A stretch of DNA of 64,000 nucleotides from contig JAMXHR010000002.1 of assembly GCA_023955635.1 (NCBI GenBank), forward strand, positions 124,001 to 188,000, read 5' to 3'. The notes beneath the pieces were generated by a model. The model made no database searches, was not told where the DNA came from, and worked only from the letters and a program-made list of their open reading frames with translations. The stretch comes from Methanosarcina sp. ERenArc_MAG2. GTDB taxonomy: Archaea; Halobacteriota; Methanosarcinia; Methanosarcinales; Methanosarcinaceae. Positions within the stretch are counted from its first letter, which is position 1. Every line of letters starts with the position of its first letter. Made by a program: the position numbers and the translations under genes. Shown in pieces: positions 46,901-58,618 of this stretch.

Positions 46901-49721
46901 TTACACTACTGTAAATCTTATAGTAAATTCAGTCCCATTGTCTCTTTTTAGTTCAATTTCGCCTTCTAACTGGTCTACAAGGGTGGTTATCAGTTGTATG
47001 CCAAGACCGTCAGGATTTTCCAGATCAAAACTTTCAGGCATCCCTATTCCATTATCAGATACTGTCAAAATAAAACTGGTGCCCTTTAAACCCTCATCAT
47101 TGTTTCCTGCTTTATTATCTTTGCATTCTCGGGATTCTTCTACACAAAGTGTAATTCGAATCTCCCCTTTATCTCTGTCGACAAATGCGTATTTGAGAGC
47201 GTTCGAAACAAGTTCGTTAATGATTATACCTAATGGGATTGCAGTATCCATGTCAAGGGAAATGTTTTCTTCCAGATTCATATTTAAGCTGGTGCTGGCA
47301 TTTCCAAGTCTGTATGTCTGGAAAAGGTTCTTAGTGAGTTTCTTAACATACGACGAAAAGTTTAGTGTATCGAGTACTCCACCTTTGTACAGTTCCTCAT
47401 GGATAAGAGCCATGGATATTACCCTGTCCTGGCTTTCTTTGAAGGCTTCAAGGATTTCTGAATCTTCAATACATCCTCGATTGTTGAACTTTTCAACCTG
47501 AAGATCGAGCAGGGAAGAAATTACCTGAAGGTTATTCTTGATCCTGTGATGGATTTCCTGTTTGCGGGCAGTTTCTATATTTTCAAGGAACTTTTCTGTC
47601 TCTTTTCTTTCGGTCACATCATAAATCGTACCTTGGTAGAATTCCGGCTTTACATCCTCTCTCTGAATTTTCTGGTAGATTTCATTAACCCATTTGATTC
47701 TTCCGTCCCTGTGTTTTATGCGAAATTCAATTTCTTCATAATCGGAGGATGAAGAATTTCGAATCTTTTCCTCTCCTTTGAGAACGAGAGACAGGTCATC
47801 TGGGTGGATTATATCTTTCCATTTAATCCCGGACATAAACTCCTCTTCGCTATATCCTGTGATCTCTTCAACAGCCCCATTCAGAAATACAGGAACAAAG
47901 TTTTCATCCAGCTGGAGAGCAATCCCATGGAGATTCTGTATGAAAGAGCGGTATTTCCTCTCACTTTCTGCAATGTTTTCTATTGCAAGTTTTGATTCCG
48001 TAATATTTTTAATTACTCCAATGGCTCTGTATACCTTCCCTTTGTCATCTTTTAGCCAGATTCCATAGTTTTCGGCATAGATGTAGTTACCATCTTTTTT
48101 CTGAACCTGAATTCTACTTGATATTTTTCTCTTCCTCAAGAGACTTTTTGAGGGCATCAAGCAATCCCATCCTGTCTTTAGGATGCACATGTTCTATCCA
48201 GACCGATTTATCTAAATTCTCGAACTCTTCTGGATCGTACCCTGTTACTTCCCGTATGGCTCCTGCCCACCTAACTTCACATATTTTGAAATTGAAATCG
48301 AATATAATCTGCCCTGTCTGTTCGGTTGCTATACTATATCTTTCCTCATTTTCTTGAAGCTGATTTTCTGCAATCTTGGCACTTGTAATATCTTTCAGTA
48401 CTCCTATAGCCCCGTAAGGCAGACCCTCATGATCCGTAAGGCAGATCCCGGAATTTTCTATATAAATACAAGTTCCGTCTTTTTTTCTCAACCTTAATTC
48501 TTCCTTAAATCTGCCTCCGGTCTCTCTCACATTCTGGAATTTTTCGTCCATATGATTCGTATCTGCACGATGGATATTCTTGATCCAGAAATCTTTGCCA
48601 AACTTTTGTAATTCTTCAAAACTATATCCCGTAACTTCTTCTATGGCACCTGCCCAGCTGCTCTTATCCGTTCTTGAATCATAGTCATATACCACTTGTC
48701 CTGTCTGCTCTGTGACAATCCTGTATCTTTCCTCGTTTTTCCGAAGTTCTTCTTCTGCTTTTTTACTTTTTGTTATATCTCTGGCAATAACTGAGATAGC
48801 GGTCAGCTTTCCATTGGTATCAAAAACCGGAGAAAGAGTTAGTGAGACATTTATTATCGTACCATCCTTTCTTAACCGTAAAGTCTCATAATTGCGGATA
48901 TTATCTCCCTGTTTAATCAATTCAGCCAATTCTTCGGTTTCTTCAACTAATATGGATGGCTCCAGAATGGATATGGGCTTTCCCATAACTTCTCTAGCCG
49001 AATAGCCATAAGTTTGCTCTGCGCCTTTATTCCAGCTGATAATGATTCCATCAAGAGATTTGGTTATAATGGCATCATTTGAATATTCCACGATACCTGC
49101 TAAGTTCAGTCTCTCTTCCTCTGCTATTTTACGCTTGGAACTTTCTATCTGCTCCCAGTTTCCTTTCCTTTTGATCAAAGCAAATCGATGATTTGCGATC
49201 ACGTCAATGATTCCGATTGCGTTGAAGCTGTTGAGAGAATAGGTGCAAAGATCTATTATCCGGTAGTTTTCAATGATTCCGTCTATTTCTTTCTCATAAT
49301 TAACGAAACCATCCCAATCTTCTTCTTTCAGCCAGAAAGTGTACTCAGTTAACCTCAAACCGTCATAGCCATTTTCCAGAGCATGGTTAAGTTTTTCAAC
49401 CAAGCCATTTAAAACTCCCTCAGGATCGAAACGACCCTCTTTTAAGTACCAATGCGTGTAAGGGATGAATTCTATTTGCCCATTCTCCAGATAAGTATTA
49501 AAATTAGGAACAGCCCTTCTCAGAGCTTCTTTTGCCTCTTCTATTTCCAGGGGTTGTGATGTGACCCATATGCAAAATTCGTTATTTTCCAGCCCGGTTT
49601 TAAAATAGGGAACCATTATGTCCATCAAATCTTCTTTTGTCTGGTAGAATTGGCAAAAGTGTGTTCCCCAGGGCACATCCTCAATAATATCAATACCAGA
49701 ATTTCTCAGTTTTTCTCTCAT
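46901..49721 (-). CDS. MEDS-PAS sensor histidine kinase (frameshifted in sequence)
   Basis: A restored protein of about 940 residues. The N-terminal MEDS (methanogen/methylotroph DcmR sensory) domain reads PWGTHFCQFYQTKEDLMDIM, GYDGLRLTEYTFWL and RIIDLCTYSLN. PAS/PAC repeats follow (YSNDAIITKSLDGIIISWN, EQTYGYSAREVMGKPISIL, GAIEEVTGYSFEEL, GAIREVTGYDPEEF, FVPVFLNGAVEEITGYSEEE). It ends with a HisKA_2 phosphoacceptor (EIHHRIKNNLQVISSLLDLQ) and an HATPase (IINELVSNALKYAFVD, SDNGIGMPE). No membrane segment is seen, so it is a soluble sensor. The break at a five-base run (48124-48128) is repaired by one base. The start is at MREKLRNS, with GGAG upstream. Confidence 0.88.
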
Positions 49722-50050
49722 TCCACATCTTCTCCGACTGAGGATGCAAAGGCAAAAACTTCGTTGTCTCCATGGTATGCGGGCCGTGCCTCTCTCCATG
49801 TTTCATAATTTCGGATCTTCGTTATTTTGGGTTCTGGGAGTCAGTTACTGAAAACCGTAAGCATAAGGATCTTTGTTCATTTTCCGCAAATACGGAGAGA
49901 TATACTCGTTTATTCAGATTTGATCAACGCACATTCCGCGATCCTTTTTGTATGGTAACAATATATACAACAATTAAAATATTAACTAGGACTTTTTATT
50001 TTATAGTCGAGTCTGTGTATAATACCACATTCTTCTAAAAGGTTTCTTTT
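49722..50050. other. Gene-free region
   Basis: 329 bases between two minus-strand signalling genes. It is AT-rich near 49960-50040 and probably holds the promoter of the histidine kinase. No terminator hairpin is obvious. Confidence 0.4.
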
Positions 50051-53000
50051 TTAGTCATGACCTTCCTTCTTCGTGTTTTCTGATTTAATCTTCCGCTCCG
50101 TAGTCGCAATGGCATATATCTCATCGGCTTCGTTCACCAATGAGGTGGCGGTCAGCCACACTTCCACGATCCGGCCGTCCCTGGTGAATCGCTGGGTGTG
50201 GTAAGGTTCCAGAACCTCATCCTGGCTAAGCTTCTTCAGTCTGGCCAATTCTTCTTCTTTCCGGCCCTCCGGGATCAGGCTACTAATGTTCATCGTTAGT
50301 GCCTCGGCTTCACTCCAGCCGTACATATTCTCAGCCCTCGGATTCCATGCCATGATATTTCCCTCTATATCCTGCAACGTTATAGCATCGCTCGCATCGT
50401 GCACTACCACGGCCAGGCGGCGCATGGTCTCGGTTCCCTTCAGAATACCCTGTGCTCGCTTTATCTCGGTGATATCAGTAAAGGTAATCACCGCTCCCTT
50501 TATAACGTTTTCAAGGGTACGATATGGCCGGATGCGCAGCAGGTACCACGCGTCCTTATGGGTCTGGACTTCAATATCTTTGGGTGCCAGAGTGTCCAGA
50601 ACCTCCTTTATGTCCTCTACCAGGCGGTCATAACCCAATAGGTTCGAGACGATGTGTCCAACAGGCCGTCCCACATCAGTCGGGATCAGATTGATTACCT
50701 GTGTGACTTGAGGAGTGAAGCGCAGGATGCGCAGTTGATGGTCCACAAAGATAGTGCCTATACCCGTGCCTGACAGCAGGTTGTTCATATCGTTATTGGC
50801 CTGAGACAGATCAGCTACCTTGTTTTGCAGTTCAGTATTGACCGTAGTCAATTCTTCATTGACTGACTGAAGTTCCTCCTTGGAGGTTTCCAGTTCCTCA
50901 TTGGTGGATTGCAGTTCCTCGTTGATTGACTGCATCTCTTCGTTGGAGGATTTGAGTTCTTCATTGGAAGTCTCCAGTTCTTCACTGGAAGCTTTGAGAC
51001 TTTCTTCCTTAATACGCAGTTCTCGTTTCAGCTCTGAGATGCGCGCGTCAACTTCCATTGCGCTCTCACAGGAGCCTTCACCGGCACCTATGGCAATGGC
51101 CTTCTCGGCTTGGCTCTGCTCCACCTTTGACGATTCCTCAAAGGTGACCAGGACCAGGTTTGGCCCGGCGGCTGCGTCAGGGTCTATCATCACAGGTCGT
51201 AACGCCAGATTGACTGTAGTGAAGTCACCGTTGGTTTTGACCCGCAGCTCGGGGCAGAATACCGGTTCTCTATTGGCCGCGGCTTTGTACAGGGACGTGG
51301 TCAACTCCTGCCGCAATCCCTCGCGGGCCATCTTCAGGATATTCATGCCAGCTTCACCTGGAGCCGGTTCCAGGTACATGCCGGTACGGCCATGAAAATA
51401 GAGGATGTCGCCGTGTTGATTGACGAGCACACCGACCGGGGAGTAATATTGAAGCATAGTCTGTTCGGTCAGCTCGCGCAGTTGAAGTTTGCTTTCGATA
51501 AGGGACTTGCCTGACAGTCTTTTTGTCTCTCTGCTTTCCAGTCGCGGGGGAGAAATATCCCTATGGGGGGTACTCCATTGCTAACATCCTTTTTGTGATA
51601 CAGCTTCGACTTGCGGTCAAGCGTGTCAAAAAGGTTATCGAACTCGCCCAAGGTCTCAGAGGGACCGAGGAAGAGAAATCCGTCCGAGTTCAACGCGTAG
51701 TGGAAGAGGGGAATAAGCTTCTTCTGCAGTTCCCTGTCCATATAAATAAGCACATTGCGACAACTGAGCAGGTCAAGTTTGGAGAACGGAGGGTCTTTGA
51801 TAATGTCCTGCTCGGAAAAGACTATCATGTCACGGATACTTTTCTGGATGCAGTAGTTGTCGCTTGAATTCTGGGTAAAGAAGCGCTCCAGCCTTTCCGG
51901 TGAAATATCGGTGGAGATGCTGGGGGATAGACGCCGCTGCGGGCCTGTACGATGGCTCGGCTGTCAATATCGGTTGCGAAGATTTGTACCTTGAAAATTT
52001 GCTTTAACATTTCCATCTGCTCCTGGAGCAGGATACCGATGGAATAGGCTTCCTCACCTGTGGAGCAGCCGGGCACCCAGATCCTTATCACTGAGTCTGA
52101 GTGCTTTCCGGCAAAAAGATGCGGGATGACTTTTTCCTGGAGTGCTTCGAAAGCCGCAGGATTACGGAAGAAACTGGTGACTCCGATTAAGAGGTCGCGA
52201 AAGAGTGCCTCCACCTCGACGGGTTTTTGCTCTAAGTAACGTACATATTCGTCCACACTCTTGAGACTGTGGATTGCCATGCGTCTTTCGATGCGGCGGA
52301 TGATAGTGTTCTGCTTGTAATGGGAAAAGTCGTGACCGGTCTGGGTGCGCAGCAGGTTGAATATATTTTTCATCGCGCCTTCGGTCTTGGGGACAATGTG
52401 GGGTCTTTTTCCAAAGGTTTGGTTGACATAGGCAATGAGCTGGGTAGGCATCTCGGCCGGCGTCTGGATGTAATCTACCAGACCTGTGGCAATGACGCTG
52501 CGCGGCATGCCGTCGTACTCGCTGGATTCGGGGGCCTGCGCCATCACCATGCCGCCCTCGGCCTTGATCGCCCGCACCCCCAGTGTGCCGTCGCTGCCGG
52601 TACCCGAGAGTACGATGCCGATTGCCAGCTCTTGCTTGCTCTGAGCCAGGGATCTGAAGAATAAATCAATTGGCAGGCGATGGCCGCGAGGCTCGGCCGG
52701 TTTCAGCAACTGCAGCGTGCCATACTCAAGAACCATGTCGTGGTTAGGTGGGATGACGTAGACGCAGTCAGGCTGGACAACCATCCCGTCCTTTACCTCA
52801 TAAACCGGCATCCGTGTATAGCGCCCAATCAGGTCGGTGAGGATGCTCTTGTGGTTCGGGTCCAGGTGCTGCACCAGGATAAAGGCCATGCCAAGCCCGG
52901 TTCTGTTGGGCATAGCTGAAAAGAAATATTCGAATGCAGCCAGCCCACCAGCCGATGCGCCTATGCCCACGATGGGAAAATCTTCTTTTGGGGATTTATT

Positions 53001-53113
53001 TGAGTCTGCATCCGGAGCAGGAGGTTTACTTGTGGGGTTTTCGTCTGTAGTATCCAGCTGCTCCTTTTTTGATTTCTTTATTTCCTCTTTGCCTGTAGCT
53101 TTTTTTCGACCAT
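50051..53113 (-). CDS. CheB-CheR-PAS fusion signalling protein (frameshifts in sequence)
   Basis: A restored protein of about 1020 residues. Domains in order are: a charged linker (KEEIKKSKKEQLDTTDENPT); a CheB methylesterase with catalytic Ser in GIGASAGGLAAFEYFF, His in FILVQHLDPNH and Asp in IVLSGTGSDGTLGVRAI; CheR (SHYKQNTIIRRIERRMAIHS, VPGCSTGEEAYSIGILLQEQ, LLSCRNVLIYMDRELQKKLI); a long coiled coil of SNEELQSTNEELETSKEEL type; and two PAS domains. The frame breaks at homopolymers near 53100 (seven), 51922-51926 (five) and 51520-51524 (five). GC content exceeds that of the neighbours, hinting at a bacterial origin. AGAGG precedes the start. It would link methylation-type chemistry to sensing, but no chemoreceptor is nearby. 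Confidence 0.85.
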
Positions 53114-53408
53114 ATTATCGCATCCTCTCATGCCTAGACTTCAACCACTGTAAGACCTTTCAGGTGTATACTCGATGATGGAATGCCGACAAGTTAAAAT
53201 TTCGGACTTCTTCCACTTCACTTTAGGTGAGTTTTATACCAATGTTTTTACATTTGCATTGTATGCTACCCCACAAATCACCGTTATGTAATCTCCCATA
53301 TATTTATACCCTATTTTGTGGTTGGTCTTGCCTTCCGTTCCTTTTTAGTGTCTGGATCCTTCCAAATTTCCCCCTAAATTACAGCATAGAGATTCAAAAT
53401 CTTGCCAA
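53114..53408. other. Gene-free region
   Basis: AT-rich spacer upstream of the CheB-CheR gene. It probably contains that gene's promoter. No frame is convincing. Confidence 0.4.
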
Positions 53409-53660
53409 TTAGATGGTAGGGGAATTTTGTAAATTGGAAAAATATGACACGAGAGTTCCTTGTTTACTGTCCTGATAGTAACCAGGATTAAATGTTTGGA
53501 CGCCTGCATTGAGATTAATTGAAGGTGATCTAAGCTTCTTTTTTAGGCAAAATGCCAGGAGCTTGTCATATTCTTCGTCGGAGAATGTCCGCCAATCGAT
53601 ATATGAGAAATGGGCAATGATGTCAGGTAGGATGCAGTCTGAAATAAGAAACGTAATCAA
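53409..53660 (-). pseudogene. Possible TIR-domain C-terminal remnant
   Basis: 83 codons starting MITFLISDCILPDIIAHFSY and continuing IDWRTFSDEEYDKLLAFCLK. The pattern of a strand, then D-C-x-x-P, then Y-x-DWR, then a helix ending K-LL resembles the C-terminal part of TIR or SEFIR domains. The N-terminal half, with the nucleotide-binding Glu region, is absent upstream. It is probably a truncated defence or signalling gene; the assignment is tentative. Confidence 0.35.
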
Positions 53661-54620
53661 TCGACGATGTAAATTTGTGGGATCACTAAAGAGTAGTATA
53701 ATATTCTAGCTTTCCCCAATCTGACTCAATAAGCTGGGGGCACGCAAATCACAAGTTTGTGGGACTTTCCAAGCCCTGCTGAATTTTCAAAGGGATCCAG
53801 TCTCAGGGTTGAATCTCCCATGTATCCAGCCAAACCCGCAGATCATCTTGTTTTAGGTGATTGGTTGGAGCATAGACAGTATTTTCGTCCTTTGAGCTGT
53901 AGCTTAGAAAAACGTCCTAATCGAACATTTCACCTTTTGCTTCTGTGATTGGGACTTTTGGCCAATTAGTCTCCTAGTGCACCGATTCCAAAACGAATCC
54001 ATTAATGAAAGAAAAAATTCATTGATCAATGGACAGATTTAAAGGTGCAGGTTTGTGAGTGTATTTTGGAATCGAAGCACTAGTTGCTGTCTTAATTTCA
54101 GATGTAGTCCTCTATTATTATGAAAAAATGGTCCTTATAAGATTATCTATTTTCTTCCCAGAAAAACAACATTAATCACAGTAAAAATAAACGCTTAATT
54201 ATTTTCTCCAGAGAGCCTGGTATAAAGTATCCATACGATACGTACAGTAGTTGTAGCAGGTTTTCGGGTATTAGTAAGTATTTGTATTAGGGGCTGGCAC
54301 AAGAGATGTGGGCGGTTTATTGTGTCATTTATCCCAAAAATTGGTAGCCGCTGCGTCGGATCTTAGCTGGAGGCAGATAGAAAAAAGCAACTATTGAAGC
54401 CTGCTAAGGGCTTCACAGTAAATACAGAGTTGTGTAACTCACGTGTTGCTTTGTTTATAGTAGATGGATTAAACTTATTATGGTCGAGAAGTCTACTGCT
54501 CCCTCTTGGTCAGGCTTTAACTTCTATCCCGAATACAAGCAAATCTTTAAAAAATAAGTTGGGAAATTTCAATTTCCCATGCTTCTTAGCTTCTTATAGA
54601 CTTAATCTATTTTTATAGAC
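53661..54620. other. Gene-free region with one MITE
   Basis: Apart from the IS630-type MITE (53977-54080), no gene, RNA or repeat can be supported. Short frames at 53757 and 54394 look non-coding. Confidence 0.5.
53977..54080. repeat. IS630-derived MITE (104 bp)
   Basis: The ends are GTGCACCGATTCC and, inverted, GTGCTTCGATTCC, the latter identical to the IS630 terminus at 33509. A TA dinucleotide lies on both sides (53975-53976 and 54081-54082). It has no coding frame, so it is a non-autonomous derivative of that IS630 family. Confidence 0.85.
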
Positions 54621-54911
54621 TTAATCTATTATTTGATTGATTTTGTTGTAAAAATCTATTATCACATTTGTCGCTTCAATTTCCGTGTTGAGCTGGAAAG
54701 TTCGGATTTGCTTTCCTAATGGTTTTTCTCGGACAACTCCTGATAAAATAAGAGGGGTGATAACCCTCGATACGCTGGAGTGAGACAATCCAGTTTCTTC
54801 AGCTATTCCTGATAGGTAGGTTGGTTCGTCCTGGTTTTCTATCAGGTTCTTAAGGACTGTCATCTGTGCGGTTTTTCCAAATATTTTTTCCATTGAATCC
54901 ATTGATATCAT
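54621..54911 (-). CDS. Winged helix-turn-helix regulator
   Basis: A 96-residue protein. It has a MarR-like winged helix: LKNLIENQDEPTYLSGIAEE then TGLSHSSVSRVITPLILSGV (recognition helix), the wing VREKPLGKQIRTFQLN, and a C-terminal helix for dimerisation. It is a DNA-binding regulator. No target gene is adjacent in the same direction; ilvD starts divergently 230 bases away and could be regulated, but this is only positional. The first or fourth codon could be the start. Confidence 0.8.
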   Translation of the reverse strand: MISMDSMEKIFGKTAQMTVLKNLIENQDEPTYLSGIAEETGLSHSSVSRVITPLILSGVVREKPLGKQIRTFQLNTEIEATNVIIDFYNKINQIID

Positions 54912-55142
54912 CTCAGAGGTGGCTATTCTTTATAAGTGATTTTTCAGTTCCAATAACTATCTGTGGTTAATAAACCTATCTTCGAATTTAATAAATGAGA
55001 GATCTGTACAAAATGCTCTGAAGATTTGGATGCTCTACTCTATCGAGAACGTATCTAATCTCTATAACTTAGTCTCAAGTGCATAAATCATATATACATT
55101 ATAACTTTTAATTCTCATTGCGAAATTTTATGGAGATTTAAC

Positions 55143-56803
55143 ATGAGAAGCGATATCATCAAAGAGGGACCGGAACGAGCTCCCAACCGCTCACTCTTGA
55201 AAGCGACCGGGGTCACAGATTCGGAAATGAAGAAACCGTTCATCGCAGTCGTCAATTCCTGGAATGATATCATTCCTGGTCATATCCATCTGAATAAACT
55301 TGCGGAGGCCGTAAAAGCCGGGATCAGGAATGCCGGGGAGTTCCTTTTGAATTCCATACTATAGGGGTTTGCGATGGAATCGCAATGGGGCACGAAGGTA
55401 TGAAATATTCCCTCCCCAGCAGAGAAGTTATCGAAGATACAATTGAACTGATGGTTAAAGCCCATCAGTTTGATGGCATGGTCCTTATTCCCACATGTGA
55501 CAAAATCGTGCCAGGGCACCTTATGGCAGCAGGCAGGCTTGATATTCCTTCAATTGTTGTAACCGGAGGGCCGATGCTTCCTGGATATGTGGATGACAGA
55601 TATACGGACCTCATCTCAGTCTCTGAAGGGGTGGGTGCTCACAGGGCAGGCAAAATCTCAGACAACGATCTTAAAAGACTCGAAAATCTCTCCTGTGCAG
55701 GAGCCGGGTCCTGTGCAGGAATGTTTACCGCAAACACAATGGCCTGTATGACCGAAGCTCTCGGGCTGAGCCTTCCGGGCTGTGCAACTGCCCATGCAGT
55801 GGATGCTAAAAAGACTCGTATTGCCAAGGAATCCGGAGAACGTATTGTGGAGATGGTCAGAGAGAACCTTACTCCCGGAAAAATTGTCACTTTCAAGTCT
55901 TTTGAGAATGCTATAATGGTGGACATGGCAATCGGGGGGAGCACGAACACTACTCTCCACCTTCCTGCCCTTGCCCATGAATTTGGGCTAAAACTTCCTC
56001 TTGAGGTTTTTGACGAACTGAGCAGGACGACCCCTCATCTGATCTCCCTGCGTCCAGGTGGCCCGAATTTCATGCTGCATTTTGACAGGGCAGGTGGAGT
56101 TCAGGCAGTCATGCAGAGGCTTGCTTCAAAGCTCTATCTGGAACAACTTACTGTTAATGGCAAGACTATCGGGGAAAACCTGAACGAATTCGATATTGTT
56201 AATCCGAAGCTCAATAAAGAGATTATTGCAACTCTTGAAAATCCGATTCACGCCCAGGGAGGAATTGCAGTTCTGAAAGGCAACCTTGCTCCTGACGGCT
56301 CGGTTGTAAAACAGGCTGCAGTTGATCCAAGGATGCATGTTCATACAGGCCCTGCCAGGGTTTATGACTGTGAAGAAGACGCTATGAAGAGCATTCTTGC
56401 AGGCGATGTGAAGCCCGGAGACATCCTTGTTATCCGTTACGAAGGTCCTAAAGGCGGCCCAGGTATGCGGGAAATGCTTGCAGCTACAGCTGCACTTGGA
56501 GGCATGGGTCTGCTGGAGTCCGTGGCTCTGATAACCGATGGGCGCTTTTCCGGAGGTACTCGTGGACCTTGCATCGGGCACGTTTCCCCTGAAGCCATTG
56601 AAGGAGGATCGATCGCTCTCTTAAAAGCTGGGGATATGATAGAAATCAATATTCCTGAAAGGGTTCTGAATCTGAAGGTTTCAGAAGAAGAGCTTAAGCA
56701 CAGGAAAGCTGTCTTCGCACCTCCGAAAAAGGAAGTTACAGGTTATCTTGCCAGGTACCAGCGTTCCGTCCATTCGGCAAATACAGGCGGGATAGTGGAC
56801 TGA
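55143..56803 (+). CDS. ilvD: Dihydroxy-acid dehydratase (frameshifted in sequence)
   Basis: IlvD makes 2-oxo acids in the branched-chain amino acid pathway. The N-terminus ([40 protein letters not shown]) and the Fe-S ligands ([35 protein letters not shown]) are clear, followed by [32 protein letters not shown] and [20 protein letters not shown]. The break lies in the GGGG run at 55334-55337; a fifth G gives [20 protein letters not shown]. The restored length is about 554 residues, as normal. The start is preceded by GGAG. Confidence 0.95.
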
Positions 56804-57571
56804 GCTCCCTGATAGTTCTATTTTAAAAGATTTTTATTTATGGAGGGATAAAACCCTCCATGCCTTTTCTAATTTTGTTCTTACTTCATCATTTTTTAGC
56901 ATTTCTATTTAGAATCGTTCTCCAGAATATATTCGAATCATAACTAAAGGCTAGAAAGGGTAAACATGTAAAACCCCAGCAAACTTTTTAGCAGCCTTGT
57001 CTCAAAATTTGAAGCTGAGTATTGAATATTTGGACCATCCTTCAGCTCAGAATATCACGAAGAATTGGTAGTACGGAAGTAAAATTTCTATGGAAAGCAA
57101 GTGGAAGAAAAAATAACCGTTTTTAATCCGTAACGAACTTTACAGCCGATACTACCGGCTCAAACTACAAAACTTCATTTGGAAAAGAATTCCAACTGGC
57201 TTTTATTTATCGATTTCTGGATTCTTATGTTGAAACTTATTCTGTTAAAGTTGCAAATGGTAGTTGTTTTGCCGCCTGGAAATGTGAGTCTAACAAAATC
57301 ATCTATTCGCTCTAACAAAATCATCTATTCGCTCTTTGACTCTCTATTTTTGCAGCTCACCAATTCGACACCCGTTCTCGGCTAATACCGCAATAATTGT
57401 TTTATCCTGATCGCCTTCTGCCATTTCTATCATTTTTAGTATTTATTCTTGCTTTAGCAGATCGCTCAAGGAAGCCAGAGACAAATGAATAAGTATAAAC
57501 AGTTTGATGGTTATATCCGTGCTTAGGAAATCACTGTATTTAATCTGAATCAATGTTCAGGGGGAATCCTC
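56804..57571. other. Gene-free region
   Basis: It contains the ilvD terminator and a 22-bp direct repeat (57289-57310 and 57311-57332, unit starting TCTAACAAAATC). Nothing else is supported. Confidence 0.5.
56840..56861 (+). terminator. ilvD terminator hairpin
   Basis: ATGGAGGG and CCCTCCAT form an 8-bp stem with a 6-nt loop, about 37 bases after the ilvD stop, followed by a T-rich stretch. Confidence 0.6.
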
Positions 57572-58352
57572 ATAAAAATAGCAATTACCGGAAAAGGCGG
57601 CGTTGGAAAGACAACTCTCTCAGGCACTCTGGCCAGACTGCTTGCAAGGGACGGATACGAGGTTCTGGCAATAGATGCAGACCCGGATATGAACCTGGCA
57701 TCTTCACTTGGGGTGGAAACCCCCCAAAGCCCCTGACAGATTTCAAAGACCTGATTCAGGAAAGGGCGGGTACAGAAGGCGGGGCTTTTATCTACAACCC
57801 GAAGGTTGATGATATTGCTAGCAAATACGGAGTCATCGGGCCTGATGGAGTAAGAATGCTCGTCATGGGCACTGTGGACCGCGGAGGAAGCGGGTGCATG
57901 TGTCCTGCCTCGGCTTTCCTCAGGGCTCTTCTCAGGCACCTCATGCTTAAGGAAAAAAGTGCGGTGATCCTGGATATGGAAGCAGGAATCGAGCACCTCG
58001 GAAGAGGAACTACCAGAGGAATGGATCTTATGATTGTTGTAGTAGAGCCAGGGGCAAGATCGCTTGAAACGGCTGAGAGAATAAAAAGCTCTCTTCCGAA
58101 ATAGGGATAAAACACCTTGCTGCCGTAATTAATAAAGGTGGTTCCGGAAAAGTTAATGGAAGGCTTGAAGAACTGGGCATTCAGGTTCTTGGAGAAATTC
58201 CTTTTGACCCGCAGCTGATGAAGGCAGATCTGGAAAAAAGGGCTCCGATTGAGGTAGGCGGCGAAGCTGTGGATGCTATTGTGAAAATCAAAGAAAAACT
58301 TATGGAACTCGTTGAAGATATTCGGAAAGAGGGTGAAAAGAGTAAAAAGTAA
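57572..58352 (+). CDS. cooC: CooC-type nickel-insertion ATPase (two frameshifts in sequence)
   Basis: A MinD/CooC-like P-loop ATPase that would load nickel into carbon monoxide dehydrogenase. The deviant Walker A is KIAITGKGGVGKTTLSGTLA, followed by VLAIDADPDMNLASSLGVE. The CooC-specific metal-binding motif GGSGCMCPASAFLRALL is present, then VILDMEAGIEHLGRGTTRGM. The breaks are at a six-C run (57720-57725) and a five-A run (58083-58087). Restored length is about 261 residues. GGGGG lies at good spacing before an ATA codon where homologues have Met, so the start is either ATA or a misread ATG. No CODH genes are in the window. Confidence 0.85.
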
Positions 58353-58618
58353 AGGCCGAAATCGGTCCTATAATTATTTTTTTCACTTTATCTACAATTG
58401 TTTTTAGATGTTATATGCAATTGTTTTTTAAGAATACCCTGAAGTTCTTTCCTGACGATATCTGCAGTTACTTTTGACAATATCCTGTAATTCTCTTTTG
58501 ATATTACCCGGTATCTCGTTCCTGATCAAATATTTTTTTCAGACCTTTGAAGCTCAGTTAAAGCCGCTGTCAGGAGAGTTTTCTAAAGTTCCTTTTTTAT
58601 AAATAAGTTCCAGGAGCT
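58353..58618. other. Intergenic spacer
   Basis: Spacer between convergent genes, with repeated GATATTnCC-like and TTTTGA-rich motifs. No gene. Confidence 0.4.
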
